This document shows, piece by piece, positions 52,963 to 62,654 of a stretch of DNA of 64,000 bases. A model generated the notes under the pieces. That model was not told where the DNA came from, ran no database searches, and was given only the letters and a program-made list of their open reading frames with translations. A program made the position numbers and the translations under genes. This DNA is from Maribellus maritimus (GTDB taxonomy: Bacteria; Bacteroidota; Bacteroidia; Bacteroidales; Prolixibacteraceae): positions 124,001 through 188,000 of the forward strand of contig NZ_JAIKLE010000007.1 of the NCBI RefSeq assembly GCF_022267315.1. Direction: 5' to 3'. Each line of letters opens with the position of its first letter. Position 1 is the stretch's first letter.

Positions 52963-52993
52963 TTTGCTAAATAGTTTAAAATAACTACTTTTG
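52963..52993 (+). promoter_or_regulatory. Promoter of rplU-rpmA
   Basis: TTTG at 52963-52966, a 19-base spacer, then TACTTTTG at 52986-52993: an exact consensus. A leader of about 80 bases precedes the rplU ATG and contains GCGG-GAATT-CCGC, a small hairpin. Confidence 0.8.
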
Positions 52994-53079
52994 CAGTCCG
53001 AATTTTGAATCGTTCAGGCTCAAAAAAGAGAAATCCAGCGGGAATTCCGCCTGACGGTGGTAACAATAAAAGTGAAATT

Positions 53080-53391
53080 ATGTACGCGATTGTTGAAATT
53101 GCTGGACAGCAATTCAGAGTTGAGAAAGACAAAAAACTTTTTGTACATCAGCTTACCGCCAAAGAAGGCGACTCGGTTGATTTTGAAAAAGTTTTACTGG
53201 TAGACAACGACGGTAAAGTTGCCGTTGGAACTCCAACCGTAAAAGGTGCAAAAGTAACAGCCAAAGTGCTGGGACATGTAAAAGGTGATAAAGTAATCGT
53301 TTTCAAAAAGAAAAGAAGAAAAGGTTACCAAAAAATGAATGGTCACCGTCAACAGTTTACACAAATTCAGGTAGAAACCATTGTTGGATAA
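53080..53391 (+). CDS. rplU: 50S ribosomal protein L21
   Basis: From the ATG at 53080 the protein is 103 residues, the normal L21 length: [57 protein letters not shown]. The frame is open for 25 more codons, but those lie in the leader and would disturb the conserved MYAIVEI start. Many Bacteroidota have a C-terminal extension on L21; here that extension is absent and a similar domain sits on L27 instead. 16 bases before rpmA. Confidence 0.96.
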   Translation: MYAIVEIAGQQFRVEKDKKLFVHQLTAKEGDSVDFEKVLLVDNDGKVAVGTPTVKGAKVTAKVLGHVKGDKVIVFKKKRRKGYQKMNGHRQQFTQIQVETIVG

Positions 53392-53407
53392 CTAAAAAAA
53401 ATTTACC

Positions 53408-53986
53408 ATGGCTCATAAGAAAGGTGTAGGTAGTTCGAAAAACGGACGCGAATCGGAAAGTAAACGACTGGGAGTAAAAATTTACGGAGGTCAGTTTGCA
53501 AAAGCTGGTAATATTTTAGTACGCCAGCGCGGAACACAACATTACCCGGGTGAAAATGTAGGAATGGGAAAAGATCATACCCTTTTTGCATTGATTGACG
53601 GAACAGTTGTTTTCAGAAAAAGACAAAAGAACCGTTCATTTGTATCGGTTGACCCAATTGTAGACGTTGATGTAGCAGTTGCTGAAGCTCCGGTTGCAGA
53701 AGAAAAACCGGTAAAAAAAGTTGAAGTTACAGAGGAAGCTCCAACTAAAAAAGAGGCTCCAAAAGCTGAGACCTCAGAAGCAGAAGAAGCTGATGACTTG
53801 AAAAAGCTGGAAGGTGTTGGCCCCAAATTGGCTGAAATTTTAGCTGAAGGTGGTTTTACAAATTATGCTTCTATTGCAAGTGCGTCAGTTGAAGATATTC
53901 AGAAGGTTTTGGAAGCTGCAGGAAGCCGTTATGCTTCAAAAGATCCTGCTCCATGGATTGAACAAGCAAAAGAACTGGTAAAATAA
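53408..53986 (+). CDS. rpmA: 50S ribosomal protein L27 with C-terminal HhH domain
   Basis: 192 residues, over twice normal L27. The first 88 are ordinary L27 ([46 protein letters not shown]). An Ala/Glu/Lys/Pro-rich linker of about 40 residues (about 92-130) leads to a helix-hairpin-helix domain ([21 protein letters not shown], then [14 protein letters not shown]). In Flavobacteria and relatives a similar HhH domain is found on L21. The frame is continuous, with no sign of error, and ends just before a strong terminator. The role of the tail is unknown; nucleic-acid binding is plausible. Confidence 0.93.
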   Translation: MAHKKGVGSSKNGRESESKRLGVKIYGGQFAKAGNILVRQRGTQHYPGENVGMGKDHTLFALIDGTVVFRKRQKNRSFVSVDPIVDVDVAVAEAPVAEEKPVKKVEVTEEAPTKKEAPKAETSEAEEADDLKKLEGVGPKLAEILAEGGFTNYASIASASVEDIQKVLEAAGSRYASKDPAPWIEQAKELVK

Positions 53987-54015
53987 GAACCAGATATTTT
54001 TATAAAAACATTGAG

Positions 54016-54049
54016 ACGCTTACCGGGAAAACGGTAGGCGTTTTTTTTG
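54016..54049 (+). terminator. Terminator of rplU-rpmA
   Basis: 10-bp stem ACGCTTACCG (54016-54025) / CGGTAGGCGT (54032-54041), one G-U pair, GGAAAA loop, then a T run. Confidence 0.88.
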
Positions 54050-54251
54050 TGATGTTAAAACTGTCGAACTATAATAAAGATTATGATATTTGAACATTAG
54101 GCAATAATACTTTTTCTTTTTGGTCTAATCTGATGAAACCGATTGATAAACAGAGGTTAATAATATATATATTTTTTTCAAATTCGCGTTATTGTCTCTT
54201 GTTTTTTTGCTTTGATTCACTACTTTTATAATCTTGCGAATTGTTAGAAAT

Positions 54252-56519
54252 ATGTTAAAACCTCTTGTTTTCCTTTTTCAGTTTTTGCTGGCAGTCCCTT
54301 TAATTGTTAATGGGGGTGCTTTTTCTTTTGATGAAGATAGAAATCTTGCAGAGAAAGAAGATACTGTAAGTTTGAATAATGCGCTTTTAAAGGCAAAGAA
54401 ATTTAATAAAAATAATTCTGATTCTTCATTTTTTTATTTTGATAGTGCATTAAAAATGGCTGATGAGATCATTCAGCAAAAACGACTTTCCAATGATGAT
54501 TTAGTTGAAATAAAGTTAAAAAAAGCGGGGGCGTTGGAAGGTTTAGGGCTTTATTACAATAATTCTTCTGACTTAGGCAATGCGCTGAATTATTATTTGC
54601 AGGCATCAAATATTTTTAAAGAGCTTATCGATTCCGAAAAGGAAAAAGACAGAAGAAATAAATATCTGAATTTACATGGAAATGTGACGCTTACGATTGG
54701 TGCTTTGTATTTTGAAGAAGGTGAATATGCATTGGCGTCGAAAAATTACAGTTACACGCTGGAAACTGCAAAGATACTTGGAGATAGTTTAATGCAATCG
54801 AAAGCTTTGCTTAACCTTGGAATGATTTACAATAACCAGGGAAGATATGACGATGCAATTGATAATTATTACACTGCCATAGAAATTTTTGAAAGGGCTA
54901 AAGACAAAAGAGGTATTGCTATTTGTCATTTAAGTATAGGTAACATACTTCGAAAACAAAGTACTACCGATAAGGCCATTGAAAGCTATAAAAAATCTTT
55001 GCAGATATTTCAGGAGATGGAAGATGAAAGAGGCGTATCTTTTTGCTATAATAATCTGGGAATTTGCTATACCAACACGGAAAATTATGAACAGGCACTC
55101 TTTTATTATACAAAAGCAGTAGATATTCATTTAAAGAATAACAATGAAAGGAATTTGGCCCTCCTGTACACCAATATAGCGGCTTTGTATGAAATAAAGG
55201 GAGAGTTTGATAAATCGATAGAATATATTGAAAAGTCACTGACGATAAATGAAAAAAATAATTACAAGAGGAATCTTATTGGTTCTTACCTGAATCTTTC
55301 AGGGACGAACCTTTCAAAGTTGGAAAACAGTCAAGAAGTTGTCCCTTCGTCTGCCAACGTGCTTGATACAATTGTAAATTATGCAGAAAAAGCACTTGCA
55401 TTGGCCGATTCTCTTCAACTTATTCAGGAGCAGGCTGCTGCATTGTCGGTTCTTAAAAAAGCATATTTTCACAAAAGAAATTACAAAAAGGCCTATGAAT
55501 CGGCTGATCTGCTCTTGGAGCGAAAAGATTCAATTTATAACAATGAAAAGACAAAAATAGTTGCCGACGCCGAAAGCAAATATAAAGCTACCGAGAAGGA
55601 GCAGCAAATTGAACAACAAAAACATCAACTGGAACATCAAACTGAAAGGCTGAATAATGCACGGATTTTTAGAAATTTTTTAATTGCACTGGCCGCTTTA
55701 ATGGTTGTTGTTGTTGTATTGATATACTACTATTACAAACAAAAGATTAAAGCAAATAAAATACTTGATGAGAAGAATAAATTAATTGAAAAGCAAAACG
55801 AAGAGATATCGATTCAAAAAGAAGAATTGCAGCTAACCAATCGGGAGTTGACTGAACTTATTCGATTCAAGGAAAAAATGACCGGAATGATTGTTCACGA
55901 TCTAAAAAACCCTTTAAATAATATTCTGAACAGTTATGATATAGACGACGAAAATTTCAGGAAAGAGTTAATAAAACAATCGGGCTATGATATGTTGCAT
56001 CTCACACAGAACATTTTGGATGTTTATAAACTGGAGGAGGCCAAATTAAATCTAATCCGGACACAGGTTGATGTTACGCAGTTGTTAAAAGAATGTGTTA
56101 TGGAATTTGCATTATATATTTCAGAAAACGATTTGAAAATATCTTATCCGGGCTCGGAAGTCCCATTGATAGATGCTGACAAAAGGCTTTTAAAGCGTAT
56201 TTTTTCGAATTTATTAAGCAATGCGGTAAAATATGCCCCTCCGGGAAGTAATATAGCATTAAACTGGAAGATGACTGACAAAAAGAATACCTGGTTCAGT
56301 GTACATAATATTGGTCCCGCAATACCCCGGGAGCAGCAATCAAGTATATTTCAGAGTTTTAGACAACACGATTCACGCGAAATGGGGGTCACTGCATCAA
56401 CCGGACTGGGTTTGTCGTTTTGTAAAATGGCAGTGCATTTGCATGGTGGCGAAATCGGAGTGACATCCTCTGATGAGGAAGGAACCGAATTTTGGTTTAC
56501 TTTACCTCAAAACGGTTAA
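54252..56519 (+). CDS. TPR-containing sensor histidine kinase
   Basis: 755 residues from the ATG at 54252 (a TTG six codons earlier is in frame). Signal peptide, then six to eight TPR units (about residues 60-400; LLNLGMIYNNQGRYDDAIDNYYTA is a typical one), presumably periplasmic. One transmembrane helix (about 470-493, LIALAALMVVVVVLIYYYY) is followed by a coiled coil and the kinase. The H-box is MIVHDLKNPLN, the N-box FSNLLSNAVKYAPPGS and the G-box STGLGLSFCKMAVHLHGG. The usual D-x-G-x-G reads NIGPA, so the aspartate is missing. No response regulator gene lies next to it. It probably senses a periplasmic protein or peptide. Confidence 0.88.
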   Translation: MLKPLVFLFQFLLAVPLIVNGGAFSFDEDRNLAEKEDTVSLNNALLKAKKFNKNNSDSSFFYFDSALKMADEIIQQKRLSNDDLVEIKLKKAGALEGLGLYYNNSSDLGNALNYYLQASNIFKELIDSEKEKDRRNKYLNLHGNVTLTIGALYFEEGEYALASKNYSYTLETAKILGDSLMQSKALLNLGMIYNNQGRYDDAIDNYYTAIEIFERAKDKRGIAICHLSIGNILRKQSTTDKAIESYKKSLQIFQEMEDERGVSFCYNNLGICYTNTENYEQALFYYTKAVDIHLKNNNERNLALLYTNIAALYEIKGEFDKSIEYIEKSLTINEKNNYKRNLIGSYLNLSGTNLSKLENSQEVVPSSANVLDTIVNYAEKALALADSLQLIQEQAAALSVLKKAYFHKRNYKKAYESADLLLERKDSIYNNEKTKIVADAESKYKATEKEQQIEQQKHQLEHQTERLNNARIFRNFLIALAALMVVVVVLIYYYYKQKIKANKILDEKNKLIEKQNEEISIQKEELQLTNRELTELIRFKEKMTGMIVHDLKNPLNNILNSYDIDDENFRKELIKQSGYDMLHLTQNILDVYKLEEAKLNLIRTQVDVTQLLKECVMEFALYISENDLKISYPGSEVPLIDADKRLLKRIFSNLLSNAVKYAPPGSNIALNWKMTDKKNTWFSVHNIGPAIPREQQSSIFQSFRQHDSREMGVTASTGLGLSFCKMAVHLHGGEIGVTSSDEEGTEFWFTLPQNG

Positions 56520-56618
56520 AACTTTATATCACAGGTAAACCTGATTTTTTATCCAAACTTCTTACGTTATAAATAGCAATTTCCATTTATCATTTTAATA
56601 CTATGCCGCAACATTTAT

Positions 56619-56626
56619 TAAATTTG
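56619..56626 (+). promoter_or_regulatory. Putative -7 element of serS
   Basis: TAAATTTG, an exact TAnnTTTG match, 22 bases before the ATG; no good -33 element. Confidence 0.45.
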
Positions 56627-56648
56627 CAGCTTATTTAAAGAAATAGAC

Positions 56649-57923
56649 ATGCTCAATCTGAAATTCATTCAAGATAATCCGGACCTGGTAATTGAAAAGC
56701 TTAAAACGAAAAACTTTGATGCTGCCGGAATTGTAGGAGAAATTATTGATTTGTATAGCGAAAAGAATAAACTTCAGGGCCAGGCCGACCAGGCCAAAGC
56801 CGAGATGAATAAAATTTCGAAAGAGATTGGCCTTTTATTTCGGGAAGGGAAAAAGGAAGAGGCCAACGCAGCCAAAGAGCGGACATCAGAATTAAAAGAA
56901 AATATCAAACAGTTTGACCAGCAGTTTTCAGCAATTGAAGAACAAGTGAATGAATTGTTGGTTTTACTCCCTAATTTACCACACGACACTGTTCCTCAGG
57001 GAAAAGGAGAGGAGGACAATGAAGTAGTTACTTCGGCAGGCGAGATTCCGGCTTTAGATGAAAATGCTCTTCCTCACTGGGAATTGGCTCAAAAATATAA
57101 TTTGATTGATTTTGAGTTAGGCGTAAAACTTACAGGAGCGGGTTTTCCTGTTTATCGGGGAAAAGGTTCACAATTGCAACGCGCACTTATCAATTTCTTC
57201 TTGGACGAAGCGAGAAAAGCAGGCTACGAAGAAGTACAGCCGCCTCTGGTTGTAAACGAAGCTTCAGGTTTTGGAACAGGTCAGTTGCCTGATAAAGAAG
57301 GACAAATGTATCACGTAGCTGCCGATAATCTTTATCTTATTCCTACTGCCGAGGTTCCGGTAACCAATATTTATCGCGATGTAATTTTGGATGCAAAAGA
57401 CCTTCCGTATAAAAATACTGCTTACAGTGCCTGTTTTCGTCGCGAAGCTGGCTCGTATGGGAAGGATGTACGTGGATTGAACCGTTTACACCAGTTCGAC
57501 AAAGTGGAAATAGTACAGATAGCTCACCCTGAAAAATCGTATAAAGTGCTCGATGAAATGGTAAAACATGTATCCTCTTTGGTTGAGAAACTGGAATTGC
57601 CTTATCGGGTTTTACGTTTGTGCGGCGGAGATATTAGTTTCACCGCAGCCTTAACTTTTGATTTTGAAGTATATTCAGCAGCTCAGAAAAAATGGTTGGA
57701 GGTAAGTTCAGTATCCAATTTTGAGTCGTTTCAGGCCAATCGGTTAAAATTACGATTCCGAGAAGAAGGGGTGAAAAAAACACAGCTGGCTCACACGTTA
57801 AATGGAAGTGCATTGGCTTTACCCCGAATTGTAGCTGCTTTACTTGAGAATAATCAGACTTCCAAAGGGATAAAAATTCCAAAAGTTCTGGTTCCTTACA
57901 CCAGTTTTGAAATAATCGACTGA
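56649..57923 (+). CDS. serS: Seryl-tRNA synthetase
   Basis: Class II synthetase, 424 residues. The N-terminal tRNA-binding coiled coil occupies about residues 28-110, followed by the catalytic domain. Motif 2 is visible in YSACFRREAGSYGKDVRGLNRLHQFDKVE, the serine-site TAEVPVTN, and motif 3 in NGSALALPRIVAALLENNQ. All expected parts are present. Own promoter-like element and a terminator after it, so it is a single-gene unit. Confidence 0.97.
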   Translation: MLNLKFIQDNPDLVIEKLKTKNFDAAGIVGEIIDLYSEKNKLQGQADQAKAEMNKISKEIGLLFREGKKEEANAAKERTSELKENIKQFDQQFSAIEEQVNELLVLLPNLPHDTVPQGKGEEDNEVVTSAGEIPALDENALPHWELAQKYNLIDFELGVKLTGAGFPVYRGKGSQLQRALINFFLDEARKAGYEEVQPPLVVNEASGFGTGQLPDKEGQMYHVAADNLYLIPTAEVPVTNIYRDVILDAKDLPYKNTAYSACFRREAGSYGKDVRGLNRLHQFDKVEIVQIAHPEKSYKVLDEMVKHVSSLVEKLELPYRVLRLCGGDISFTAALTFDFEVYSAAQKKWLEVSSVSNFESFQANRLKLRFREEGVKKTQLAHTLNGSALALPRIVAALLENNQTSKGIKIPKVLVPYTSFEIID

Positions 57924-57949
57924 GAAATAACTTAAATATTTTAAAATCA

Positions 57950-57983
57950 AAGCTGTTCAGAAATGGACAGCTTTTTTTTTTAT
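57950..57983 (+). terminator. Terminator of serS
   Basis: 9-bp stem 57950-57958/57965-57973 (AAGCTGTTC / GGACAGCTT, one G-U), then ten Ts. Confidence 0.88.
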
Positions 57984-57993
57984 GTTTTATTGT

Positions 57994-58001
57994 TAATTTT
58001 G
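57994..58001 (+). promoter_or_regulatory. Putative -7 element of the CHAD gene
   Basis: TAATTTTG, matching TAnnTTTG, 25 bases before the ATG; the -33 position overlaps the serS terminator tail. Confidence 0.35.
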
Positions 58002-58026
58002 TAATGCCTGAAAAACCAATAGAACT

Positions 58027-58896
58027 ATGATTCAGGACAAGGGGAACAGACTTATTTCAGCAATTGAAAAACAGACAGAAAAAATCATTTATTTTTGTTC
58101 TGCAGAGAATATTTCGCCTAATCTGGCGGTTCACGAAATAAGAAAATCGTATAAACGACTGCGTGCTTTATTACAGCTGTTTTCGGAGTGTAACGAAACT
58201 CAGACCGACCAATTCAGAAGAGAGATCAAAGCCGCAGGAAAGATTTTATCCCCTATCCGCGAATCGTTTGTAAATGTGCAGCATTTTGATAAGATTACAG
58301 CTGGGAGCAATTTAATTTCAGAACGGAAAATAAAACAGGTAAAAGATTCCCTCTTAGAAAAAAACAGGGTTTTGGTTGAAGATGAATTTACATCGAAAAA
58401 TGTTGTTTCAGATATTGTTCAGTTTGTCAAAAACATTCAGGTTCAGCTGATTACCCTGAAGTTAAACTGCCCGTCTGTTTTTCAGATCAAGACTCAGCTC
58501 TCATCCACATTTGTAGAGGGGTATGAAGTTTACCAAAGTATTGAACCTGAGCTTTCCCCTGTGGTGATGCATGAACTCCGAAAGATACTAAAACGGCTTT
58601 GGTACCAGCTTGATTTTGTAAAATTTATGCATCCGCGGTATTTCAGATTAAAATCGGATCAGTTAAATAAAATAACAGAACAATTGGGTGTAGACCATGA
58701 TTTGTTTGTCTTTTTTGAAGACCTCAAATCCGATGATTTTAATTTTAGTAACGAAGAGTTACTTATCCTGGACAACCAAGTACAACATCAACGTGAATTA
58801 AATATGGTAAAACTCCTGCCGCGATTAAAACAGTTTTTTAATGAACCACCGGAAATTTTTGACCGGAAGCTGGGCAAAATTTTTAAATTGAGTTAA
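58027..58896 (+). CDS. CHAD domain protein
   Basis: 289 residues of helical CHAD type. Both halves contain the basic motif: AVHEIRKSYKRLRALLQLF near residue 40 and VMHELRKILKRLWYQLDF near residue 180. The conserved histidines and Arg/Lys line a positively charged groove that, in characterised members, binds inorganic polyphosphate. No signal peptide; it should be cytoplasmic, where it may associate with polyphosphate granules. No polyphosphate kinase or CYTH domain lies nearby. Converges with the SSS transporter gene, with 8 bases between stops. Confidence 0.85.
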   Translation: MIQDKGNRLISAIEKQTEKIIYFCSAENISPNLAVHEIRKSYKRLRALLQLFSECNETQTDQFRREIKAAGKILSPIRESFVNVQHFDKITAGSNLISERKIKQVKDSLLEKNRVLVEDEFTSKNVVSDIVQFVKNIQVQLITLKLNCPSVFQIKTQLSSTFVEGYEVYQSIEPELSPVVMHELRKILKRLWYQLDFVKFMHPRYFRLKSDQLNKITEQLGVDHDLFVFFEDLKSDDFNFSNEELLILDNQVQHQRELNMVKLLPRLKQFFNEPPEIFDRKLGKIFKLS

Positions 58897-58904
58897 ACGG
58901 AATT

Positions 58905-60293
58905 TTATTTTTTCAGCAAATAATTTCCCATTCCGCAAACTGCTAAAACAATCATTAAAAATAAATCCATTCGCACTGTTCCTAAAAATTTGGGCAACAC
59001 ACCGGCCTCGGAGAGCACAAAAGCTGCCAATCCCAACCCCGACATCAAAATCATAAACCAACCTTGTGGTTTTTTTGAAAGGATAGCCAAAATAACCAGC
59101 GGCCCCATCATTGCTGTTCCTGCAAAGCTTGTGCGGGCTAAAAGTACCAGTTGATCAGAGCTAACCAGCGAAAAGACCAGCGCTGCAATTGCAAAGCTGA
59201 TTATTGCAATCCGGATAGGGGCAAGAGAATCACTTCCTTTATGCCCCAATAATCCCCGCAGTTCATTTCCCAGGGCAAACAGTTGCGAATCGGACGTTGA
59301 CATGGCAGCAGCAAATAATCCGATGATTGCCGCTGCAGCAATAAATTCAACCTGATCGCGAATAAGCACATTCCCCAAAAAATCAGCAGTTGATGCATCG
59401 GCATATTTTATTGCGCCGTATAATCCGATAATAATTGTGGGAAAAATAACCAGCATGGCAAAAGTTCCAACCGCAACGGCCATACGATGCATTTTTTTTG
59501 TACTTTTCATAATTACCAGCCGGGTTGAAAGTTGTGGTTGCGTAACCGGAATCATTAAAATTGCAAGAAAGGAGGCAATTAAAAACTGGGCACTTAACAA
59601 ACTGTTTGGTCCGGGTGTGCTTAATAATTTTGGATCAGTATTTTCAACCTGAGAAAACATTTCTGTCCATCCTCCAATATGATTTAAACAGGTTAGGGCA
59701 ATCACCCACACAACAATCAGCAACATGGTGCCTTGCATAAAATCGGCGTATATAATTGCTTTTAAACCGCCAAACTCGGAATAAAGAAGCATAATTACTA
59801 CAATCATCAGCGACCATGCCCAGGCCGGCAATGCAGAAGGGAAAGCCTGTTCCAGAAAAATAGCAACTCCCCTGATTTGAATGGCTACGTAGGGTACAAG
59901 AAAAATAAATACCGCAAGGAAATAAATATACCCGGCCCATTTGTTTTGGTAGCGGTTTTGCAACAGACCTGACATCCCTTTAAATCCGCTTTTGGCAACT
60001 TGCTTGCGCAAATGGTAGCCAAACCATACAATCAGAAAAACCATTCCTGCATCGGAGAATGCGAGAAAGATCCAGGCGCCAACTCCGTGTGTTCGCGAAA
60101 AATCGGGCATTCCCATTAAAGTAAAGGTACTAAAAAGCGTGGCAGCAAAAGTCATAAATCCCAGAACCAGCCCAACGTTTGAACCAGCCATCATAAAATC
60201 TTCGTTGGATTTAATTTTTTTACGCGAACGCCACGACAGAAAGAACAGAATTGCAACGTAAATGGTACCAACAATTATAAGCCAATGTAACAT
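58905..60293 (-). CDS. Sodium:solute symporter (SSS family)
   Basis: 462 residues from the ATG at 60293; a GTG nine codons upstream is in frame but less likely. About thirteen helices of the SSF fold, with GGLKAIIYADFMQG as the family signature stretch and VTQPQLSTRLVIMKS later. It imports an organic solute with Na+. Together with the small membrane protein, SDR, Gfo/Idh oxidoreductase and rhamnogalacturonan lyase upstream, a sugar acid or uronate-derived substrate is likely, but not provable from sequence. Confidence 0.9.
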   Translation of the reverse strand: MLHWLIIVGTIYVAILFFLSWRSRKKIKSNEDFMMAGSNVGLVLGFMTFAATLFSTFTLMGMPDFSRTHGVGAWIFLAFSDAGMVFLIVWFGYHLRKQVAKSGFKGMSGLLQNRYQNKWAGYIYFLAVFIFLVPYVAIQIRGVAIFLEQAFPSALPAWAWSLMIVVIMLLYSEFGGLKAIIYADFMQGTMLLIVVWVIALTCLNHIGGWTEMFSQVENTDPKLLSTPGPNSLLSAQFLIASFLAILMIPVTQPQLSTRLVIMKSTKKMHRMAVAVGTFAMLVIFPTIIIGLYGAIKYADASTADFLGNVLIRDQVEFIAAAAIIGLFAAAMSTSDSQLFALGNELRGLLGHKGSDSLAPIRIAIISFAIAALVFSLVSSDQLVLLARTSFAGTAMMGPLVILAILSKKPQGWFMILMSGLGLAAFVLSEAGVLPKFLGTVRMDLFLMIVLAVCGMGNYLLKK

Positions 60294-60393
60294 TTTTTTA
60301 GGTTTTAAACTTTGTGTCACTTATTGAACCTTACTTGGCCCCTTGATAAAAATTAGCTACAGAAGGCACAGCGTTTCACAAAGAGATTAGTAT

Positions 60394-60609
60394 TTAGTCG
60401 TCGTTGTCATCATTCAAATGGACACGCCCGCCGATATAGGTTAAAACTACCAGTGCAATTGTGATTAAGATACTTGTCCACAATGTGTAGGGCATCGAAA
60501 ACAATTTTGGATCTGTTTTCCCGGGAGCAATTACAAGTGGTGTAAAAGTTAACAGTATCAGTAAAACCGCAATCGCTGCTGTAATTCTCCAATATATTTT
60601 TTGTTTCAT
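60394..60609 (-). CDS. Small two-helix membrane protein (DUF3311-like)
   Basis: 71 residues with two hydrophobic helices (about 10-28 and 42-61) and an acidic tail (HLNDDNDD). The layout and the central PKLFSMPYTLWTSI resemble the small DUF3311-type proteins that accompany SSS transporters. It lies 100 bases before the transporter in the same direction. Real gene likely because of its position and clear topology; family assignment is by resemblance. Confidence 0.65.
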   Translation of the reverse strand: MKQKIYWRITAAIAVLLILLTFTPLVIAPGKTDPKLFSMPYTLWTSILITIALVVLTYIGGRVHLNDDNDD

Positions 60610-60641
60610 AATCAGGTTTTTTGTTTTGATAAAATCAAATA

Positions 60642-61412
60642 TTACAAACGTTGAACAGTCATTCCGCCGTCAACAAGAACGACCTGTCCGGTGGAATAGG
60701 GCATCATTCCGGTGGCCATTGCAGTAGCTACTTTTCCAATGTCTTCCGGGAGCCCCCAGCGTTTTTGGATACTTAAGCCTTCTTCAAACAATTTATCGTA
60801 TTTTTCGGTGACTCCTGAAGTCATGTCTGTTTTAATAATACCGGGCTGAATTTCGTAAACAGGAATATCAAATTCACCCAAACGGGCCGACCAAAGTTTC
60901 GTAGCCATGGCGATACCCGCTTTTGAAATACAATATTCACCGCGGTTCACCGAAGCTACTGTTGCCGAAACTGAGGAAACATTAATGATGCAGCATGAAA
61001 ATTCAGGATCTTCCTTTTTTTGCAGAATCATATGGTTGGCAAATAATTGTGTAAGAAAATACGGTCCTTTCAGGTTAATTTCCATTACTTCATCATAGAT
61101 TTCCTCTGAGGCTTCCAGAATATCTTTTCTTTCTCTGGGGGCAACTCCGGCATTGTTTACCAGAACATTAAGTTGGCCAAACGCTGAAATTACTGTGTCA
61201 AATATTTTTTGTCTGTCGTCTTTTTTTGAAATGTTCCCCTGCGCATAAATTGCTTTGGCTCCAAACATTTTTAACCCATCCAAAATGGGTTGAACGGTTT
61301 TTTGCGGACGAACGCCGTTTAATGCGAGATTAAATCCGGCTTTAGCCAACTCTAGGGCGATTCCGAATCCAATTCCCCGCGAGCCTCCGGTTATTAGTGC
61401 TGTCTTTCTCAT
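60642..61412 (-). CDS. Short-chain dehydrogenase (3-ketoacyl-ACP reductase-like)
   Basis: 256 residues. Classical SDR with TGGSRGIGFGIALEL, NNAGVAP, the catalytic serine in INVSSVSA and YCISK (YxxxK) at the active site. In carbohydrate loci such enzymes usually oxidise or reduce a sugar acid or polyol rather than acyl-ACP. It lies 59 bases after the Gfo/Idh gene and 32 bases before the small membrane protein gene, so it is probably part of one catabolic unit. Confidence 0.88.
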   Translation of the reverse strand: MRKTALITGGSRGIGFGIALELAKAGFNLALNGVRPQKTVQPILDGLKMFGAKAIYAQGNISKKDDRQKIFDTVISAFGQLNVLVNNAGVAPRERKDILEASEEIYDEVMEINLKGPYFLTQLFANHMILQKKEDPEFSCCIINVSSVSATVASVNRGEYCISKAGIAMATKLWSARLGEFDIPVYEIQPGIIKTDMTSGVTEKYDKLFEEGLSIQKRWGLPEDIGKVATAMATGMMPYSTGQVVLVDGGMTVQRL

Positions 61413-61471
61413 TTATCTTTTTATTTAGAAGTTAGAGATTCCCGAATACCGGGAATGACACTCAAAAAGTA

Positions 61472-62617
61472 TCACTGAATTTTTGGTATTTCCACCCATG
61501 TTTTTTTATCCCAGCTCTCCAGTCCTTTTTCAGCCAGTTGTACTCCCTTCGCTCCTTCCAGCAAGTTCCATTTAAAGGGTTCATCTTTTACTACGTGTTT
61601 CAGAAATAATTCCCATTCTGCTTTAAAAGCATTGTCAAAATTTTCCTGTTCGGGAACTTTGCTCCATCCTTCATAAAAATCAATGGGTTGTGAAATATCC
61701 GGATTCCAGACCGGTTTGGGCGTATTTCCGTAATGCTGTGTCCAACACTCGCGTAATCCTGCAACTGCAGAGCCTTTTGTTCCGTCTACATGAAGGGTGA
61801 GCAAATCATCGCGGCGTACACGTGTGACCCACGATGAATTAAAATGGGCAATTACTCCGCCATCAAGTTCAAATGTTGCATAGGCCGCATCGTCGGCGGT
61901 ACAATTGTATGGTTTTCCCTGTTCATCCACACGTTCAGGAATATGAGTCGCTCCCAAACAAAAAACACCTTTTACTTCACCAAACAGATTATCCAGAACA
62001 TAACGCCAGTGGCACAGCATGTCAACAATAATACCTCCATCGTCTTCTTTACGGTAATTCCAGCTTGGGCGCTGAGCAGGAACAGAGTGTCCTTCAAAAA
62101 CCCAGTACCCAAATTCTCCCCGAATAGAAAGAATCTTGCCAAAGAACCCGTTTTCCATCAAGCGTTTTAGTTTTAAAAGTCCCGGAAGCCAGAGTTTATC
62201 CTGCACAACACCGTGTTTTACACCGGCGTCTTCGCAAACTTTATATAATTCAAGAGCGGTAGCTGTATCGGTTGCAATGGGTTTTTCGCAATATACGTGT
62301 TTGCCCGCTTTGGCAGCTTGTTTTACAGCGGCAGCGCGGCGCCCGGTTGTTTGTGCATCAAAATATATTTGGTAATTCGGGTCGTTTATTACTGAATCCA
62401 GGTCGGTAGTCCATTTCTCTACTCCCGACATTTCGGCCAGCTTTTTTAACTTGATCTCGTTTCGGCCTACCAAAACCGGATCAGGCATAATAAATTCAGA
62501 AGGGCTTACCTGCACTCCTCCCTGTTTTATGATTTCCACTATCGACCGCATTAAGTGTTGGTTTGTACCCATCCGGCCCGTAACGCCGTTCATTATTATT
62601 CCTACTTTATGAATCAT
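61472..62617 (-). CDS. Gfo/Idh/MocA family oxidoreductase
   Basis: 381 residues, cytoplasmic (no signal). The Rossmann start is VGIIMNGVTGRMGTNQHLMRS, which departs from the plain GxGxxG but keeps the glycines. The catalytic motif CEKPIATDTATA (EKP) is intact, and the C-terminal beta-sheet domain is complete (GGVIAHFNSSWVTRVRRDDL). It probably oxidises a sugar or uronate derivative with NAD(P). Part of the set with the lyase upstream and SDR and SSS transporter downstream. Confidence 0.88.
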   Translation of the reverse strand: MIHKVGIIMNGVTGRMGTNQHLMRSIVEIIKQGGVQVSPSEFIMPDPVLVGRNEIKLKKLAEMSGVEKWTTDLDSVINDPNYQIYFDAQTTGRRAAAVKQAAKAGKHVYCEKPIATDTATALELYKVCEDAGVKHGVVQDKLWLPGLLKLKRLMENGFFGKILSIRGEFGYWVFEGHSVPAQRPSWNYRKEDDGGIIVDMLCHWRYVLDNLFGEVKGVFCLGATHIPERVDEQGKPYNCTADDAAYATFELDGGVIAHFNSSWVTRVRRDDLLTLHVDGTKGSAVAGLRECWTQHYGNTPKPVWNPDISQPIDFYEGWSKVPEQENFDNAFKAEWELFLKHVVKDEPFKWNLLEGAKGVQLAEKGLESWDKKTWVEIPKIQ

Positions 62618-62654
62618 ATCTTGAGTTTAAAATTCCGTGTTAAAATTTAAGCGA

